Below, piece by piece: positions 24,428-33,082 of a stretch of DNA of 33,764 nucleotides. Every line of letters begins with the position of its first letter. Position 1 is the first letter of the stretch. A model generated the notes under the pieces. It saw only the letters and a list, made by a program, of their open reading frames with translations, did no database searches and was not told where the DNA came from. The position numbers and the translations under genes were made by a program. The stretch comes from Mesorhizobium kowhaii (GTDB lineage: Bacteria; Pseudomonadota; Alphaproteobacteria; Rhizobiales; Rhizobiaceae), in contig NZ_MZXV01000069.1 in NCBI RefSeq assembly GCF_003253745.1, positions 1 through 33,764 on the forward strand. The letters run 5' to 3'.

Positions 24428-25273
24428 TTACCTGGAGAGTTCGATCACCTGGTCGGTGCTGGTGACCATGACCCATTTGCCGTTGCGCTGCTCGATGGAA
24501 GACACCTGACTGGAGTCCGGCAGTATCGAGCCACGCTGGACGATCCACAGTCCGGCATCGTCCTCGATCATGGCGCGGCCATTGGCGACATGAACCATGC
24601 GGAATTTCGCGGCATCGGCCGGAAAGGGTTGCTCATCAGGCGCAGGAGCGGGATTGGCATCATCCTGCACGGTTCCCGTGGCAAGCAGATCGATATTGGC
24701 CGCGGGAGCGTCCTTTGCCGTCAGCGGCGCGCTGCGTTGGGCGACCACGCCGCCGCCCGCCCGTCCTGAATTGGTGCCGGTGCCGCCAAACTTGATCGCC
24801 TGGACGCCGAACTGTTCCTGGTTGAAGAAGATGTACCAGGGAAACAGGGCGCAGATCAGCCCGAGCGTGAGGCCGAGCGCGGCAATGACGAAATCGCTGC
24901 GCCGGTCGGACTTCTTTTTCAGCCTGGGAAATGGCGCCTTTGGCGGCTGCGGCCATTCGGTGCGCGGGAACAGGCCGTCGATCAGCGAGTCACGGCTGGC
25001 CTGCGTCATCTCGGCGGCCGCTGCCTGGGGAACCTTGGGCAGGGCGAGCTCAGCAGCCCTGGACAGAACAGGCTCGGCTTTAGCAACCCTGGGCAGGATT
25101 GGCTTGGCAGCTCTGGCTAGAACAGCCTCGGCTTTCGCAGCTATGGCGCGGACAGCCTTTGCCTTGGCAACTCTGGCTTCGTCGGCCCTGGCTTCCTCCG
25201 CGGCGCTGGCCTCGGCGAGCATTTCGCGCAGGACGCGCTCGGTGTACTGGCGTTCAGTCTCCTGCATCGGCAT
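24428..25273 (-). CDS. Unrecognised single-pass membrane protein in the flagellar operon
   Basis: A 281-residue protein of unknown function between fliI and flgB. The N-terminal region (about 10-50) is a charged Ala/Glu/Lys helix, followed by two tandem 18-residue repeats (46-63 AKAEAVLARAAKPILPRV; 64-81 AKAEPVLSRAAELALPKV). A basic patch (RLKKKSDRR) precedes one membrane helix at about 128-150. The remaining 130 residues are Ala/Pro-rich and end in a small beta-rich domain (FRMVHVANGRAMIEDDAGLW). It overlaps the fliI end by 20 bases (14 if Met3 is used). Embedding in the operon implies a flagellar role, but this is inference. Confidence 0.75.
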   Translation of the reverse strand: MPMQETERQYTERVLREMLAEASAAEEARADEARVAKAKAVRAIAAKAEAVLARAAKPILPRVAKAEPVLSRAAELALPKVPQAAAAEMTQASRDSLIDGLFPRTEWPQPPKAPFPRLKKKSDRRSDFVIAALGLTLGLICALFPWYIFFNQEQFGVQAIKFGGTGTNSGRAGGGVVAQRSAPLTAKDAPAANIDLLATGTVQDDANPAPAPDEQPFPADAAKFRMVHVANGRAMIEDDAGLWIVQRGSILPDSSQVSSIEQRNGKWVMVTSTDQVIELSR

Positions 25274-26672
25274 TCAGCTTACCCTTGAGGTGACGGGCGA
25301 GGTCGGAGAACGGCTCGGCGGACGGGCGGTCCTTGGGCGATTGCGTCAGCGCCTCGTAGATCAGCGGCACCTGGCGCACGGCGATATCGAGCTCGGCGTC
25401 GACGCCGCCCTGATAGGCGCCCAGCAAGCGGATGTCGCGCGTGTCCTCGAAGCGGGCGATCATCGACTTCAGCCTTGTCACCAGGGCACGCTGGTCGGCG
25501 CTCCAGGCCTTGCCGGCAAGACGCGATATGGACGACAGCGGATTGACCGGCGGATAGCGTCCCTGTTCGGCGATCGCGCGGTCGAGCACGACATGGCCGT
25601 CGAGGATGCCGCGCACGGAATCGGCGACCGGGTCGTTGTGGTCGTCGCCGTCGACCAGCACGGAAATGATGGCGGTGATCGATCCCTTGCCTTCAACCCC
25701 GGGGCCTTCGGCGCCCGGTCCGGCGCGCTCGAGCAGCTTGGGCAGTTCGGTGAACACCGAGGCCGGATAGCCGCGGGCGACCGGCGGCTCGCCGGTTCCC
25801 GTCGCCACCTCGCGCAAGGCATGGGCGAAGCGGGTGATCGAATCCAGCACCAGAAGCACGCGATGGCCCTGGTCGCGAAAATGCTCGGCGACGCGCATGG
25901 CGGTGTCCGGCGCACGCCGGCGCATCATGGCGCTCTCGTCGCTGGTGGCGACGACGGCGACGGTCTTGGCCATGCTGTCGCCGATCGTGTCCTCGAGGAA
26001 TTCGCGCACCTCGCGGCCGCGTTCGCCGATCAGCGCCACGACGACGGTGTCGAATGCGTCGGCGCCGGCAAGCATGGCGAGCAGCGTCGACTTGCCGACG
26101 CCGGAGCCGGCAAAGATGCCGAGGCGCTGGCCGAAGCAAAGCGGCGTGAAGATGTCGATGACCTTGACGCCGGTCATGAAGGCGGTGCCGACGCGCTGCC
26201 GGGCCATGGCGCCGGGCGTCGTGCGGGCGCCGCTCGACGTGTCGTCACCCCTGACCAAAGACGGGCCGCCATCGATCGCCCTGGTGAGCGCGTCGATGGT
26301 GCGGCCGCGCCACGAGGCATGCGGCCCAACCGCGAGCGGACCGCGGCGGAACACCGCATCACCGATGCCGGCATCGGCGCTGCGTTCGAAGGGTGCCACG
26401 ACGATCTCGTCGCGGCTGATCTTGACGATCTCGCCGCGGCGCGCGCCGGCATGGCCGCGCTGCTCGACGATGTCGCCCAGCCTGGCGAAGTCGGAAAGGC
26501 CGCGCACCTTGTAGTGCGTGGACGTGACTTCGACGACGCGGCCGCCGCGCTTGAGCAGTGCCTCGGCGTCGGCGAAACGTCGCCATACCCGTTCCAGCGC
26601 GGCAAGCCGGTCTTCCGGGGCCGGCTGGAGCTGTCTTTCGGGTGCGCGGAGCGATGGCTGGTCGAGCGACAT
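25254..26672 (-). CDS. fliI: Flagellar export ATPase FliI
   Basis: A 472-residue soluble ATPase of the flagellar type III export apparatus, related to F1 beta. Walker A GSGVGKST is at about 189-196, GERGREV at 216-222, Walker B VLLVLDS at 272-278, followed by SITRFAHALREVA. The PASVFTELPKLLERAG segment and the C-terminal GAYQGGVDAELDIAVRQVPL are typical for FliI. Length is normal. It starts three bases after flgF and overlaps the next gene. Confidence 0.97.
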   Translation of the reverse strand: MSLDQPSLRAPERQLQPAPEDRLAALERVWRRFADAEALLKRGGRVVEVTSTHYKVRGLSDFARLGDIVEQRGHAGARRGEIVKISRDEIVVAPFERSADAGIGDAVFRRGPLAVGPHASWRGRTIDALTRAIDGGPSLVRGDDTSSGARTTPGAMARQRVGTAFMTGVKVIDIFTPLCFGQRLGIFAGSGVGKSTLLAMLAGADAFDTVVVALIGERGREVREFLEDTIGDSMAKTVAVVATSDESAMMRRRAPDTAMRVAEHFRDQGHRVLLVLDSITRFAHALREVATGTGEPPVARGYPASVFTELPKLLERAGPGAEGPGVEGKGSITAIISVLVDGDDHNDPVADSVRGILDGHVVLDRAIAEQGRYPPVNPLSSISRLAGKAWSADQRALVTRLKSMIARFEDTRDIRLLGAYQGGVDAELDIAVRQVPLIYEALTQSPKDRPSAEPFSDLARHLKGKLNADAGD

Positions 26673-26675
26673 GGG

Positions 26676-27398
26676 CTATTTCGAGCCGAGCGTCTTGATC
26701 GCCTCGTCGGTGGAGGAGTCGGTCTGCCGCATCAGGGCCGCGGTATTTTCGAAGGCGCGCTGCACCATGATGAGCCGGGTGATCTCGAGCACCGGATTGA
26801 CGTTGGATTCTTCGAGAAAACCCTGGGCGATCCCGGTATCGGAACGATCGGTGACCGGCTCCGGCGTGCGCGCCGGAATGATGCCTGAATTGCCGTAGCG
26901 GACGAAATTCTCGCCGGGATCGAAATTGTAGAGGCCGATGGAGCCGACGAGCTGATCGTTCTGGCGCAGCGAACCGTCGGCCCCGGCCTTGGGCGGACCA
27001 TTGCGGGGGTCGAGCTGGATCGGCGAACCTCCGGCATCGAGCACCGGGTGGCCCTCGATCGACATCAGCTCGCCATTCTCGTTCATCGAAAAGCGCCCGT
27101 CGCGGGTCATGACAGTGCCGACCGGCGTATCGATGGCGAACCAGGCATCGCCCTGGACGGCGAAATCGAACGGATTTCCGGTCTCGGTCAAGGCACCGTG
27201 CGCGCCGGAAAGATAGGTCTTGCCCGAAGACGCGAAGGATACCGACTTCGGCCCGGTGCCGGAGACGACGTCCTCGAATTTCACGCCGGTGGCGCGAAAG
27301 CCGATCGTCGAGGCGTTGGCGACGTTGTCGGCGATCGTGTCGAGGCGGCGCTCGAGCGCGATCTGCGAGGAAAGGGCGACGTACAGGCTGTCCCGCAT
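26676..27398 (-). CDS. flgF: Proximal rod protein FlgF
   Basis: A 240-residue rod subunit. The N-terminus DSLYVALSSQIALERRLDTI, then ADNVANASTIGFRATGVKFE, and the C-terminal segment GFLEESNVNPVLEITRLIMV, then QRAFENTAALM, fit FlgF. It follows the DUF1217 gene after seven bases and precedes fliI, the order known from Sinorhizobium and Brucella. Confidence 0.95.
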   Translation of the reverse strand: MRDSLYVALSSQIALERRLDTIADNVANASTIGFRATGVKFEDVVSGTGPKSVSFASSGKTYLSGAHGALTETGNPFDFAVQGDAWFAIDTPVGTVMTRDGRFSMNENGELMSIEGHPVLDAGGSPIQLDPRNGPPKAGADGSLRQNDQLVGSIGLYNFDPGENFVRYGNSGIIPARTPEPVTDRSDTGIAQGFLEESNVNPVLEITRLIMVQRAFENTAALMRQTDSSTDEAIKTLGSK

Positions 27399-27405
27399 GA
27401 TGGTC

Positions 27406-28527
27406 TCAGAACCTCAACTTCTGCATGGCCATCATCAGATCGGTGGAGATGCCGACCGTGATCGGCTGGGAAAACAGCACGCTGACCGAGGTGACGGCCG
27501 ACGAGGTCGGATTGTTGATCTCGTACATGCTGGTGAAGCGGGTCAGGAACTTGCCGAGCTTCTCGGGATCGGAGAAATCCGAGATGTCGAGTTTCTGCTC
27601 GAACAGCTGCGCCTGCTTGTCGATGTTGGCGGTGGCGAAGGAATCGGGCAGCCCGAGCGCGGTGCGCACGACGCTGGCAAGGGCAGTGTCGGCCAGCACG
27701 TCGTACCAGCTGGTGATGGTCGGCGCCTTGCGATCGAAATAAAGCGCCAGCCGCACGCCTTGGTTGGTGTTGCCGGCATCCTCTTCGAGCGTCTGGCGCA
27801 TGTACTTGTCGACAGTCGGCTGCTGCGCCGGAACGATGGTGGTGGCGTTCTCGCCATAGGCTTCGAAGTTGAAGGCTGAGGCCAGCGCGGCGTAGGTCTT
27901 GTCCGTCATCTTGTTGGCGACGCTGTCGGGGTCGCTGACGCCACCCTGCAGAACCCGCTTGATGAGATCCTTGTCCTCCGTCGTCGAATCGAGACCGAAT
28001 GAAGCGAGGGCGTATGTGTAAAGCCGGCTGTTCGACATCAGGTCGTCGATCGACTTCACCTTGGTGATGTTGGCGAGATAATATGTCGTCTCGCCCTTCA
28101 CATAGTCGGAGTTCGGATCGAGGCCGGCGATTTTCGCCTGCGTGGCGTAGTTCTTGGTCACCATCTGCTGCGTCTTGTTGTAGATCGTCGCATCGGCGCC
28201 GTTGGCGGCGAAATTGAAGGCGCTGACGAATTCGGCGTAGCGCTTGTCGGTCAGCTTGTTGGCGAAGCTGTTGGGATCGGAGACACCTTCCTTGAGCGCC
28301 TTGACCATGAAGGCCTTGGCGTAGTCCATGTCCTCGAGCCCGTAGGCCTTCATGGCATATTTGAACAACCGGTCATTTTTGACGAAATCGTCGATCGATT
28401 TCACCTTGGTGATGTTGTCCAGATAATATTTGGTATCGCGGTCAACGACGGGCTGCTGCTCGATCCTGTCGAGCGACTTTGAAATGTCCTTGGTGATGAG
28501 CTGGTAGCTGGTAAATGTACTGAGCAA
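27406..28527 (-). CDS. DUF1217-family flagellar-cluster protein with internal repeats
   Basis: A 373-residue protein matching the DUF1217 family found beside flgF and motA in rhizobia; its function is not established to my knowledge. No signal peptide or membrane helix is evident. Two clear repeats are visible, residues about 32-115 and 148-230, each with YYL-NITKVKSIDD, then R-YA--S/AFGL, GVSDP-S-ANK-TDK-YA and SAFNF. A third, degenerate copy seems present at about 278-345 (SWYDVLADTALASVVRTALG ... FSDPEKLGKFLTRF). It is the first gene of the long minus-strand operon, divergent from motA. Confidence 0.85.
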   Translation of the reverse strand: MLSTFTSYQLITKDISKSLDRIEQQPVVDRDTKYYLDNITKVKSIDDFVKNDRLFKYAMKAYGLEDMDYAKAFMVKALKEGVSDPNSFANKLTDKRYAEFVSAFNFAANGADATIYNKTQQMVTKNYATQAKIAGLDPNSDYVKGETTYYLANITKVKSIDDLMSNSRLYTYALASFGLDSTTEDKDLIKRVLQGGVSDPDSVANKMTDKTYAALASAFNFEAYGENATTIVPAQQPTVDKYMRQTLEEDAGNTNQGVRLALYFDRKAPTITSWYDVLADTALASVVRTALGLPDSFATANIDKQAQLFEQKLDISDFSDPEKLGKFLTRFTSMYEINNPTSSAVTSVSVLFSQPITVGISTDLMMAMQKLRF

Positions 28528-28676
28528 AGACGTGCCTCCGGCCGAAGCTATGTCAGCACAATACCCCCACTTCCTTGCGCGAAACTGAATCGGTTCGACG
28601 CCCCCCTCGATTCAAGCCTCACACAAGGCACGGGGGCTATCCCTTGCTCCTGTTGTGAAATGCGGAAGGACCTATT
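28528..28676. promoter_or_regulatory. Divergent promoter region between the DUF1217 operon and the motA operon
   Basis: A 149-base gap from which the two largest operons diverge. It contains a perfect dyad, TGAATCG (28586-28592) and CGATTCA (28608-28614), separated by 15 bases, and the SD GGAAGGA for motA. The dyad could bind a flagellar regulator such as VisNR, by inference. No sigma factor boxes can be assigned by eye. Confidence 0.4.
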
Positions 28677-29552
28677 GTGGGCATTCTGATTGGACTTGTG
28701 GTGACGCTCGGCTGCGTCCTTGGCGGCTTCATGGCCATGGGCGGCCATCTTCATGTGCTGGTCCAGCCGTGGGAAGCCGTGGTCATCTGCGGCGCCGCGT
28801 TCGGCACGTTTCTGGTGGCCAACCCGATGAAGACGGTCAAGGACACCGGCAAGGCCATCCTCGAGGCGTTCAAGCAGGCGGTGCCGAAGGAACAGAATTA
28901 CCTCGAAACGCTCGGCGTGCTGCACAGCCTGATGCGCGAGCTGCGCTCGAAGTCGCGCAGCGAGGTCGAGGCGCATATCGACAATCCAGAGGAATCGGCG
29001 ATCTTCCAGGCCTTTCCGACCGTGCTCAAGAACCACGATTTGATGAATTTCATCTGCGACTACTGTCGCATCATCATCATCGGCAATGCCCGCTCGCACG
29101 AGATCGAGGCGCTGATGGACGAGGAAATCCAGACCATCAGGTCCGACAAGATGAAGGCCTATCATGCAATGGTGGCGGTGGGTGACGGCTTGCCGGCGCT
29201 CGGCATCGTCGCCGCCGTGCTTGGCGTGGTCAAGGCGATGGGCGCGCTCGACCAGTCGCCGGAAATCCTCGGCGGCCTGATTGGCGCTGCCCTGGTCGGC
29301 ACCTTCCTTGGCATCTTCCTGTCCTACGCGGTGGTCGGGCCGGTCGCCACCAAGATCAAGACGGTGCGCGAGAAGAACAACCGCCTCTACATCATCGTCA
29401 AGCAGACGCTGCTGGCCTACATGAACGGCGCACTGCCGCAGGTGGCGATCGAGTTCGGCCGCAAGACCATCTCGTCCTATGAACGGCCAACGATCGACGC
29501 AGTCGAGCAGAGCACGATGAACACTGGCTCCGTCGAAAAGAAGGCCGCCTGA
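28677..29552 (+). CDS. motA: Stator protein MotA (GTG start)
   Basis: A 291-residue inner-membrane stator subunit with four helices. Closely follows rhizobial MotA: GCVLGGFMAMGGHLHVLVQP, the cytoplasmic loop LLHSLMREL-type with EVEAHIDNPEESAIFQ, NARSHEIEALMDEEI, then GIVAAVLGVVKAMGALDQSP and the end ERPTIDAVEQSTMN. The start is GTG at 28677, chosen because GGAAGGA lies at the right distance and MGILIGLVV fits the family N-terminus. First gene of the plus-strand operon. MotB lies 15 kb away in another operon, as in rhizobia. Confidence 0.96.
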   Translation: MGILIGLVVTLGCVLGGFMAMGGHLHVLVQPWEAVVICGAAFGTFLVANPMKTVKDTGKAILEAFKQAVPKEQNYLETLGVLHSLMRELRSKSRSEVEAHIDNPEESAIFQAFPTVLKNHDLMNFICDYCRIIIIGNARSHEIEALMDEEIQTIRSDKMKAYHAMVAVGDGLPALGIVAAVLGVVKAMGALDQSPEILGGLIGAALVGTFLGIFLSYAVVGPVATKIKTVREKNNRLYIIVKQTLLAYMNGALPQVAIEFGRKTISSYERPTIDAVEQSTMNTGSVEKKAA

Positions 29553-29584
29553 ACGATGCTCGACAGATCGGTCCCAGCACTGTC

Positions 29585-30532
29585 ATGACCAGTCCAGGCA
29601 GCCCAGCGGAAGCGCGCTCGCTGATCATTGAGCGTCTGGTCGGCGACAGCGGCGAGGCCGCCCAGGTCATCGGCACCGGCCGGGCCATGGCCGAGCGCGC
29701 CGCGCCGCTGCTGCAGAAGAGCCTGACCAGTGAGCTTGGCGTTCCGGTCACCGTCGATCTCAGGGCCGTCGAGGTCAGCCGCGTCTCGGAGGCGCGCTCG
29801 CGCGCCGGCGATACGTTTGCCATGACCATTGTCGCATCATCCACGTCCTCCGATGCCATGACCCTGGTGATCGATGCGCCGGCGATCGCGATCATGATCT
29901 GCACGCTGTTCGGCGGCGACCCGGATCTGCCGGTCTCGCCGATCGAGCGCGATCTGTCGCAGATCGAAATCGATGTCTCGACTATGGTGTTCCAGCAGGT
30001 CGCACAGGCCCTGAACGGATCGGGACGGCGCTCGCTCGACCTGCGCCTGCCGGTGCCGCGGGCGATGTCGGGCACCGAGGCGAAACGGCACGTGCTGCGC
30101 GATGGCGCGGCAATCCGCATCGTTCTTGGCATCTCGACGCCGGCCGACAGCGGCACCGTCACGGTGATGATGCCGCAGCGTGTCGTGCTGGCCAGCCGGG
30201 ACAGTGCAGTCGCCGCCGGCGAGAACGATCAGGGTGCCAGCTGGCGGGCGCGTTTTTCGGAAGAGGTGATGCGCTCCACAGTGGCGCTAGAGGCCACCAT
30301 GCCGCTGGCCCGGCTGACGCTCGGCGACCTCGCCGGTTTCGAAATCGGTCAAGTCATCGAATTCGAGGAAACGGCGCAGTCGCAGGCGCGTCTCAGCGCG
30401 CGCGGCAAGACGCTGTTCGTATGCGAGTTCGGCAAACTCGGTCAGAATTACACCGTCCGAATCAGGCATCCCTACGATGCCGGGCAGGACTTTATCGACG
30501 GGCTGATGCCGGCTGCCGCCGGACGCGCCTGA
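29585..30532 (+). CDS. fliM: Flagellar switch protein FliM (divergent rhizobial form)
   Basis: A 315-residue C-ring protein. The middle domain is CheC-like, and the C-terminal SPOA domain covers about 235-305 (LARLTLGDLAGFEIGQVIEF ... KTLFVCEFGKLGQNYTVRIR). The usual N-terminal CheY-binding peptide (LSQ-EIDALL) is not present; the protein begins SPAEARSLIIERLVGDSGEA. It lies between motA and fliN, as in Sinorhizobium. The end of the gene is followed after 17 bases by fliN. Confidence 0.9.
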   Translation: MTSPGSPAEARSLIIERLVGDSGEAAQVIGTGRAMAERAAPLLQKSLTSELGVPVTVDLRAVEVSRVSEARSRAGDTFAMTIVASSTSSDAMTLVIDAPAIAIMICTLFGGDPDLPVSPIERDLSQIEIDVSTMVFQQVAQALNGSGRRSLDLRLPVPRAMSGTEAKRHVLRDGAAIRIVLGISTPADSGTVTVMMPQRVVLASRDSAVAAGENDQGASWRARFSEEVMRSTVALEATMPLARLTLGDLAGFEIGQVIEFEETAQSQARLSARGKTLFVCEFGKLGQNYTVRIRHPYDAGQDFIDGLMPAAAGRA

Positions 30533-30549
30533 GCATTTGGAGACGACGC

Positions 30550-30936
30550 ATGGCCAAGACCAAGGCGGAAGCCGACCTCGATCAGCCGGACGAGCAGCTC
30601 GACCGTGCCATCGAAGAATTGCGCGGGGTCCTGCATGAAGAGGAAAAGCGCCCCGACGCGGCGTTCAGGGCCGCTTCCGGTGCCAATTCGAGCGTCATCA
30701 TGAACATCCCCGTCGATGTCCAGATCATCCTCGGCAGCACCGAGATGCCGGTATCCGACCTGATGGCGCTGCAGAAGGGTTCGACGGTGGCGCTCAACCG
30801 CCGCATCGGCGAACCTGTCGACGTCGTGGTCAACGGCCGCAAGATCGCGCGCGGCGAGATCACCGTGCTGGAAAGCGATCCGTCGCGCTTCGGCATCAGG
30901 CTGACCGAAATCATCGCCGGCACGAAGGGCGCCTAG
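30550..30936 (+). CDS. fliN: Flagellar switch protein FliN
   Basis: A 128-residue C-ring subunit. The N-terminal 45 residues are charged; the SPOA domain follows (MNIPVDVQIILGSTEMPVSD, LMALQKGSTVALNRRIGEPV, DVVVNGRKIARGEITVLE). These motifs are specific for FliN. The start at 30550 (GGAGACG upstream) is chosen; the longer in-frame reading from 30421 only overlaps fliM in another frame and lacks family similarity. Confidence 0.95.
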   Translation: MAKTKAEADLDQPDEQLDRAIEELRGVLHEEEKRPDAAFRAASGANSSVIMNIPVDVQIILGSTEMPVSDLMALQKGSTVALNRRIGEPVDVVVNGRKIARGEITVLESDPSRFGIRLTEIIAGTKGA

Positions 30937-30979
30937 ACATGGATTGCGGGGCTTGCCGGTGGCAGCGGAGGCGAGAGGC

Positions 30980-31990
30980 ATGACGACGCCGGTGACCTTG
31001 ACCCGCGCGCAGAAGGCGGCCGCCATATTGGTGGCGATGGGCAAGCCGTCGGCCAGCCGTCTTTTGAAATTCTTCAAGCAGGAAGAATTGAAGGCGCTGA
31101 TCGAGGGCGCCCGGCTGCTGCGGACCATTCCGCAAAGCGATCTCGAGCGCATCGTCGCCGAGTTCGAGGCCGAGTTCACCGAAGGGGCGGGACTGCTCGA
31201 TTCCGCCGACAGGATGGACACCATCCTCAATGAATCGCTCTCGCCCGAAGAGATGAGCGCCATCATGGGCGACAAGAAATTCGAGGTCGCACCGGAAGGC
31301 CCGCCGCCGATCTGGCCCGAACTCGAAAAGCTCGAACCGGCGCGGCTTGGCGCCTTCCTGGCTGGCGAGCATCCGCAGACCGCGGCCATGGTGCTGTCGA
31401 AGCTGGCGCCGCAAGTGGCGGCGAGCGTGCTCCTGACGTTGACCAAATCGACGCGCGGCGAAATCATCAAGCGCATGGTGACGATGGCCAATGTTCCGGA
31501 CGCCGCTAGCAGGATCGTCGAAAACCGGCTGCGCACCAGCGTGCTCACGGAAACCTCGACCAAGGATACCTCGGCTGGTCAGGCGCGCGTCGCCAGTGTT
31601 CTCAACGAACTGGACAAGCCGCTGCTCGAGGAGGTCATGCAGGATCTGGAGGCCGCCGGCACGCCCGATCTCGACGGCGTCCGGGCCCGCCTGTTCGCCT
31701 TCGACGACCTGCCGCTTCTGACCCAGAAAGCGCGGGTGCTGCTGTTCGACGGGCTGTCGACCGAACTGGTCACGCTGGCCTTGCGCGGCGTGCAAGCGGG
31801 ACTTGCCGAATCCGTGCTGTCGGCGATCGGCGCGCGGTCGCGGCGCATGATCGAAGCCGAACTCGGACAAGGGTCGGAAGGCATTCCGCTTTCCGACATT
31901 ACGGCGGCGCGCAAGACGATCGTGACGACGACGATCCGGCTGTCGCGCGAAGGCGCCTTCGAACTTCCCTCGACCCAGAACGCGGCCTAA
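30980..31990 (+). CDS. fliG: Flagellar motor switch protein FliG
   Basis: A 336-residue rotor protein transmitting torque from the stator. Seen are the N-terminal FliF-binding domain (TRAQKAAAILVAMGKPSASR, LLKFFKQEEL), the middle domain with the EHPQTAAMVLSKL motif, and the C-terminal torque helix (LFAFDDLPLLTQKARVLLFD, LALRGVQAGLAESVLSAI). The ATG at 30980 with GGAGG upstream is preferred over a TTG at 30944, which would add 12 unconserved residues. Confidence 0.95.
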   Translation: MTTPVTLTRAQKAAAILVAMGKPSASRLLKFFKQEELKALIEGARLLRTIPQSDLERIVAEFEAEFTEGAGLLDSADRMDTILNESLSPEEMSAIMGDKKFEVAPEGPPPIWPELEKLEPARLGAFLAGEHPQTAAMVLSKLAPQVAASVLLTLTKSTRGEIIKRMVTMANVPDAASRIVENRLRTSVLTETSTKDTSAGQARVASVLNELDKPLLEEVMQDLEAAGTPDLDGVRARLFAFDDLPLLTQKARVLLFDGLSTELVTLALRGVQAGLAESVLSAIGARSRRMIEAELGQGSEGIPLSDITAARKTIVTTTIRLSREGAFELPSTQNAA

Positions 31991-31999
31991 GGCCGCGAC

Positions 32000-33082
32000 A
32001 TGGCTGACGCGGTCGACAAGGACTCGAAAACCGAAGAGGCGACGGAAAAGAAGATCCGCGACACCGTCGAACAGGGCAAGCTGCCCCATTCGCGGGAAAC
32101 GGCGCTGCTGGCATCCTTCGTCGCCATACTGGTATTCACCGTCTTCTACGCCAAGGACGCGGTCATCGATCTCGGAATGTTTCTGTCGATGTTCCTGGAG
32201 AAGCCGGAAGCCTGGCCGATGGACACCGAGACCGACGTCATCGCGCTCTACAAGGTCGTCCTCCTGGAGGTGGGTCGCGCCGTCGTCAGCCTGCTGGTGC
32301 TGTTGACCGTTGCCGGTGTCGGCGCCTCGGTGTTCCAGAACATGCCGCAATTCGTCGGCGAGCGGGTCCGGCCGCAACTCTCGCGCATCTCGATTGCCAA
32401 GGGCTGGAGCAGGCTGTTCGGCATTCAGGGTTGGGTCGAGTTCCTGAAGGCGCTCGGCAAGGTCGGTTTTGCCATCGTCGTGCTGAGCTTCACGCTGTCG
32501 GAAGACCACCGCAAGCTGCTCGCCGGCATGATCACCAATCCGATTGCCTTCGGCCTCGTCATCCGTGGCATCGCCGTCGACATTCTGGTGGCGATCGTCT
32601 TCGTCATGGGGCTGATCGCGGCGGTCGACATCGTCTGGTCGCGCTTCCACTGGAAGCAGGACCTGCGCATGAGCAAGCAAGAGGTCAAGGACGAGTTCAA
32701 GCAGTCCGAGGGCGACCCGATCGTCAAGTCGCGGCTACGCTCGCTGGCGCGCGACCGGGCGCGCAAACGGATGATGACGGCGGTGCCGCGCGCGACACTG
32801 ATCATCGCCAACCCGACGCACTTCTCGATTGCGCTGAAATATGTGCGCGACGAGGATTCGGCGCCGATCGTGCTGGCCAAGGGGCAGGATCTGGTGGCGC
32901 TGAAAATCCGCGAGATCGCGCGGGAACACAACATCCCGATCTTCGAGGACGTGGCGCTCGCCCGCTCCATGTACAAGCAAGTTTCGGTCGATAATGTGAT
33001 CCCGTCGCAATTCTATCAGGCCGTCGCCGAACTGGTGCGGGTCGTCTACTCGAAAAAGGCTGAGCGCAGACAGATTTCATGA
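32000..33082 (+). CDS. flhB: Flagellar export switch protein FlhB
   Basis: A 360-residue inner-membrane protein controlling export specificity. It has the N-terminal signature KTEEATEKKIRDTVEQGKLP, four hydrophobic segments between about 30 and 215, and a cytoplasmic domain with the autocleavage motif NPTH (N271-P272). The C-terminus ...PIFEDVALARSMYKQVSVDN followed by IPSQFYQAVAELV is typical. It follows fliG by nine bases; the stop overlaps the next gene by four bases (ATGA). Confidence 0.96.
   Translation: MADAVDKDSKTEEATEKKIRDTVEQGKLPHSRETALLASFVAILVFTVFYAKDAVIDLGMFLSMFLEKPEAWPMDTETDVIALYKVVLLEVGRAVVSLLVLLTVAGVGASVFQNMPQFVGERVRPQLSRISIAKGWSRLFGIQGWVEFLKALGKVGFAIVVLSFTLSEDHRKLLAGMITNPIAFGLVIRGIAVDILVAIVFVMGLIAAVDIVWSRFHWKQDLRMSKQEVKDEFKQSEGDPIVKSRLRSLARDRARKRMMTAVPRATLIIANPTHFSIALKYVRDEDSAPIVLAKGQDLVALKIREIAREHNIPIFEDVALARSMYKQVSVDNVIPSQFYQAVAELVRVVYSKKAERRQIS

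Noticed and set aside
25030..25140. CRISPR-like or short tandem repeat array near 25.1 kb
   Set aside because: The 54-base period stays in frame and encodes an 18-residue protein repeat; no spacers.
24597..26888. Plus-strand open frame (763 codons) antisense to fliI
   Set aside because: The real frame has Walker A and B motifs; the antisense product has none.
30911..32680. Minus-strand open frame (589 codons) antisense to fliG and flhB
   Set aside because: His/Arg/Asp-rich shadow of the motor switch operon.
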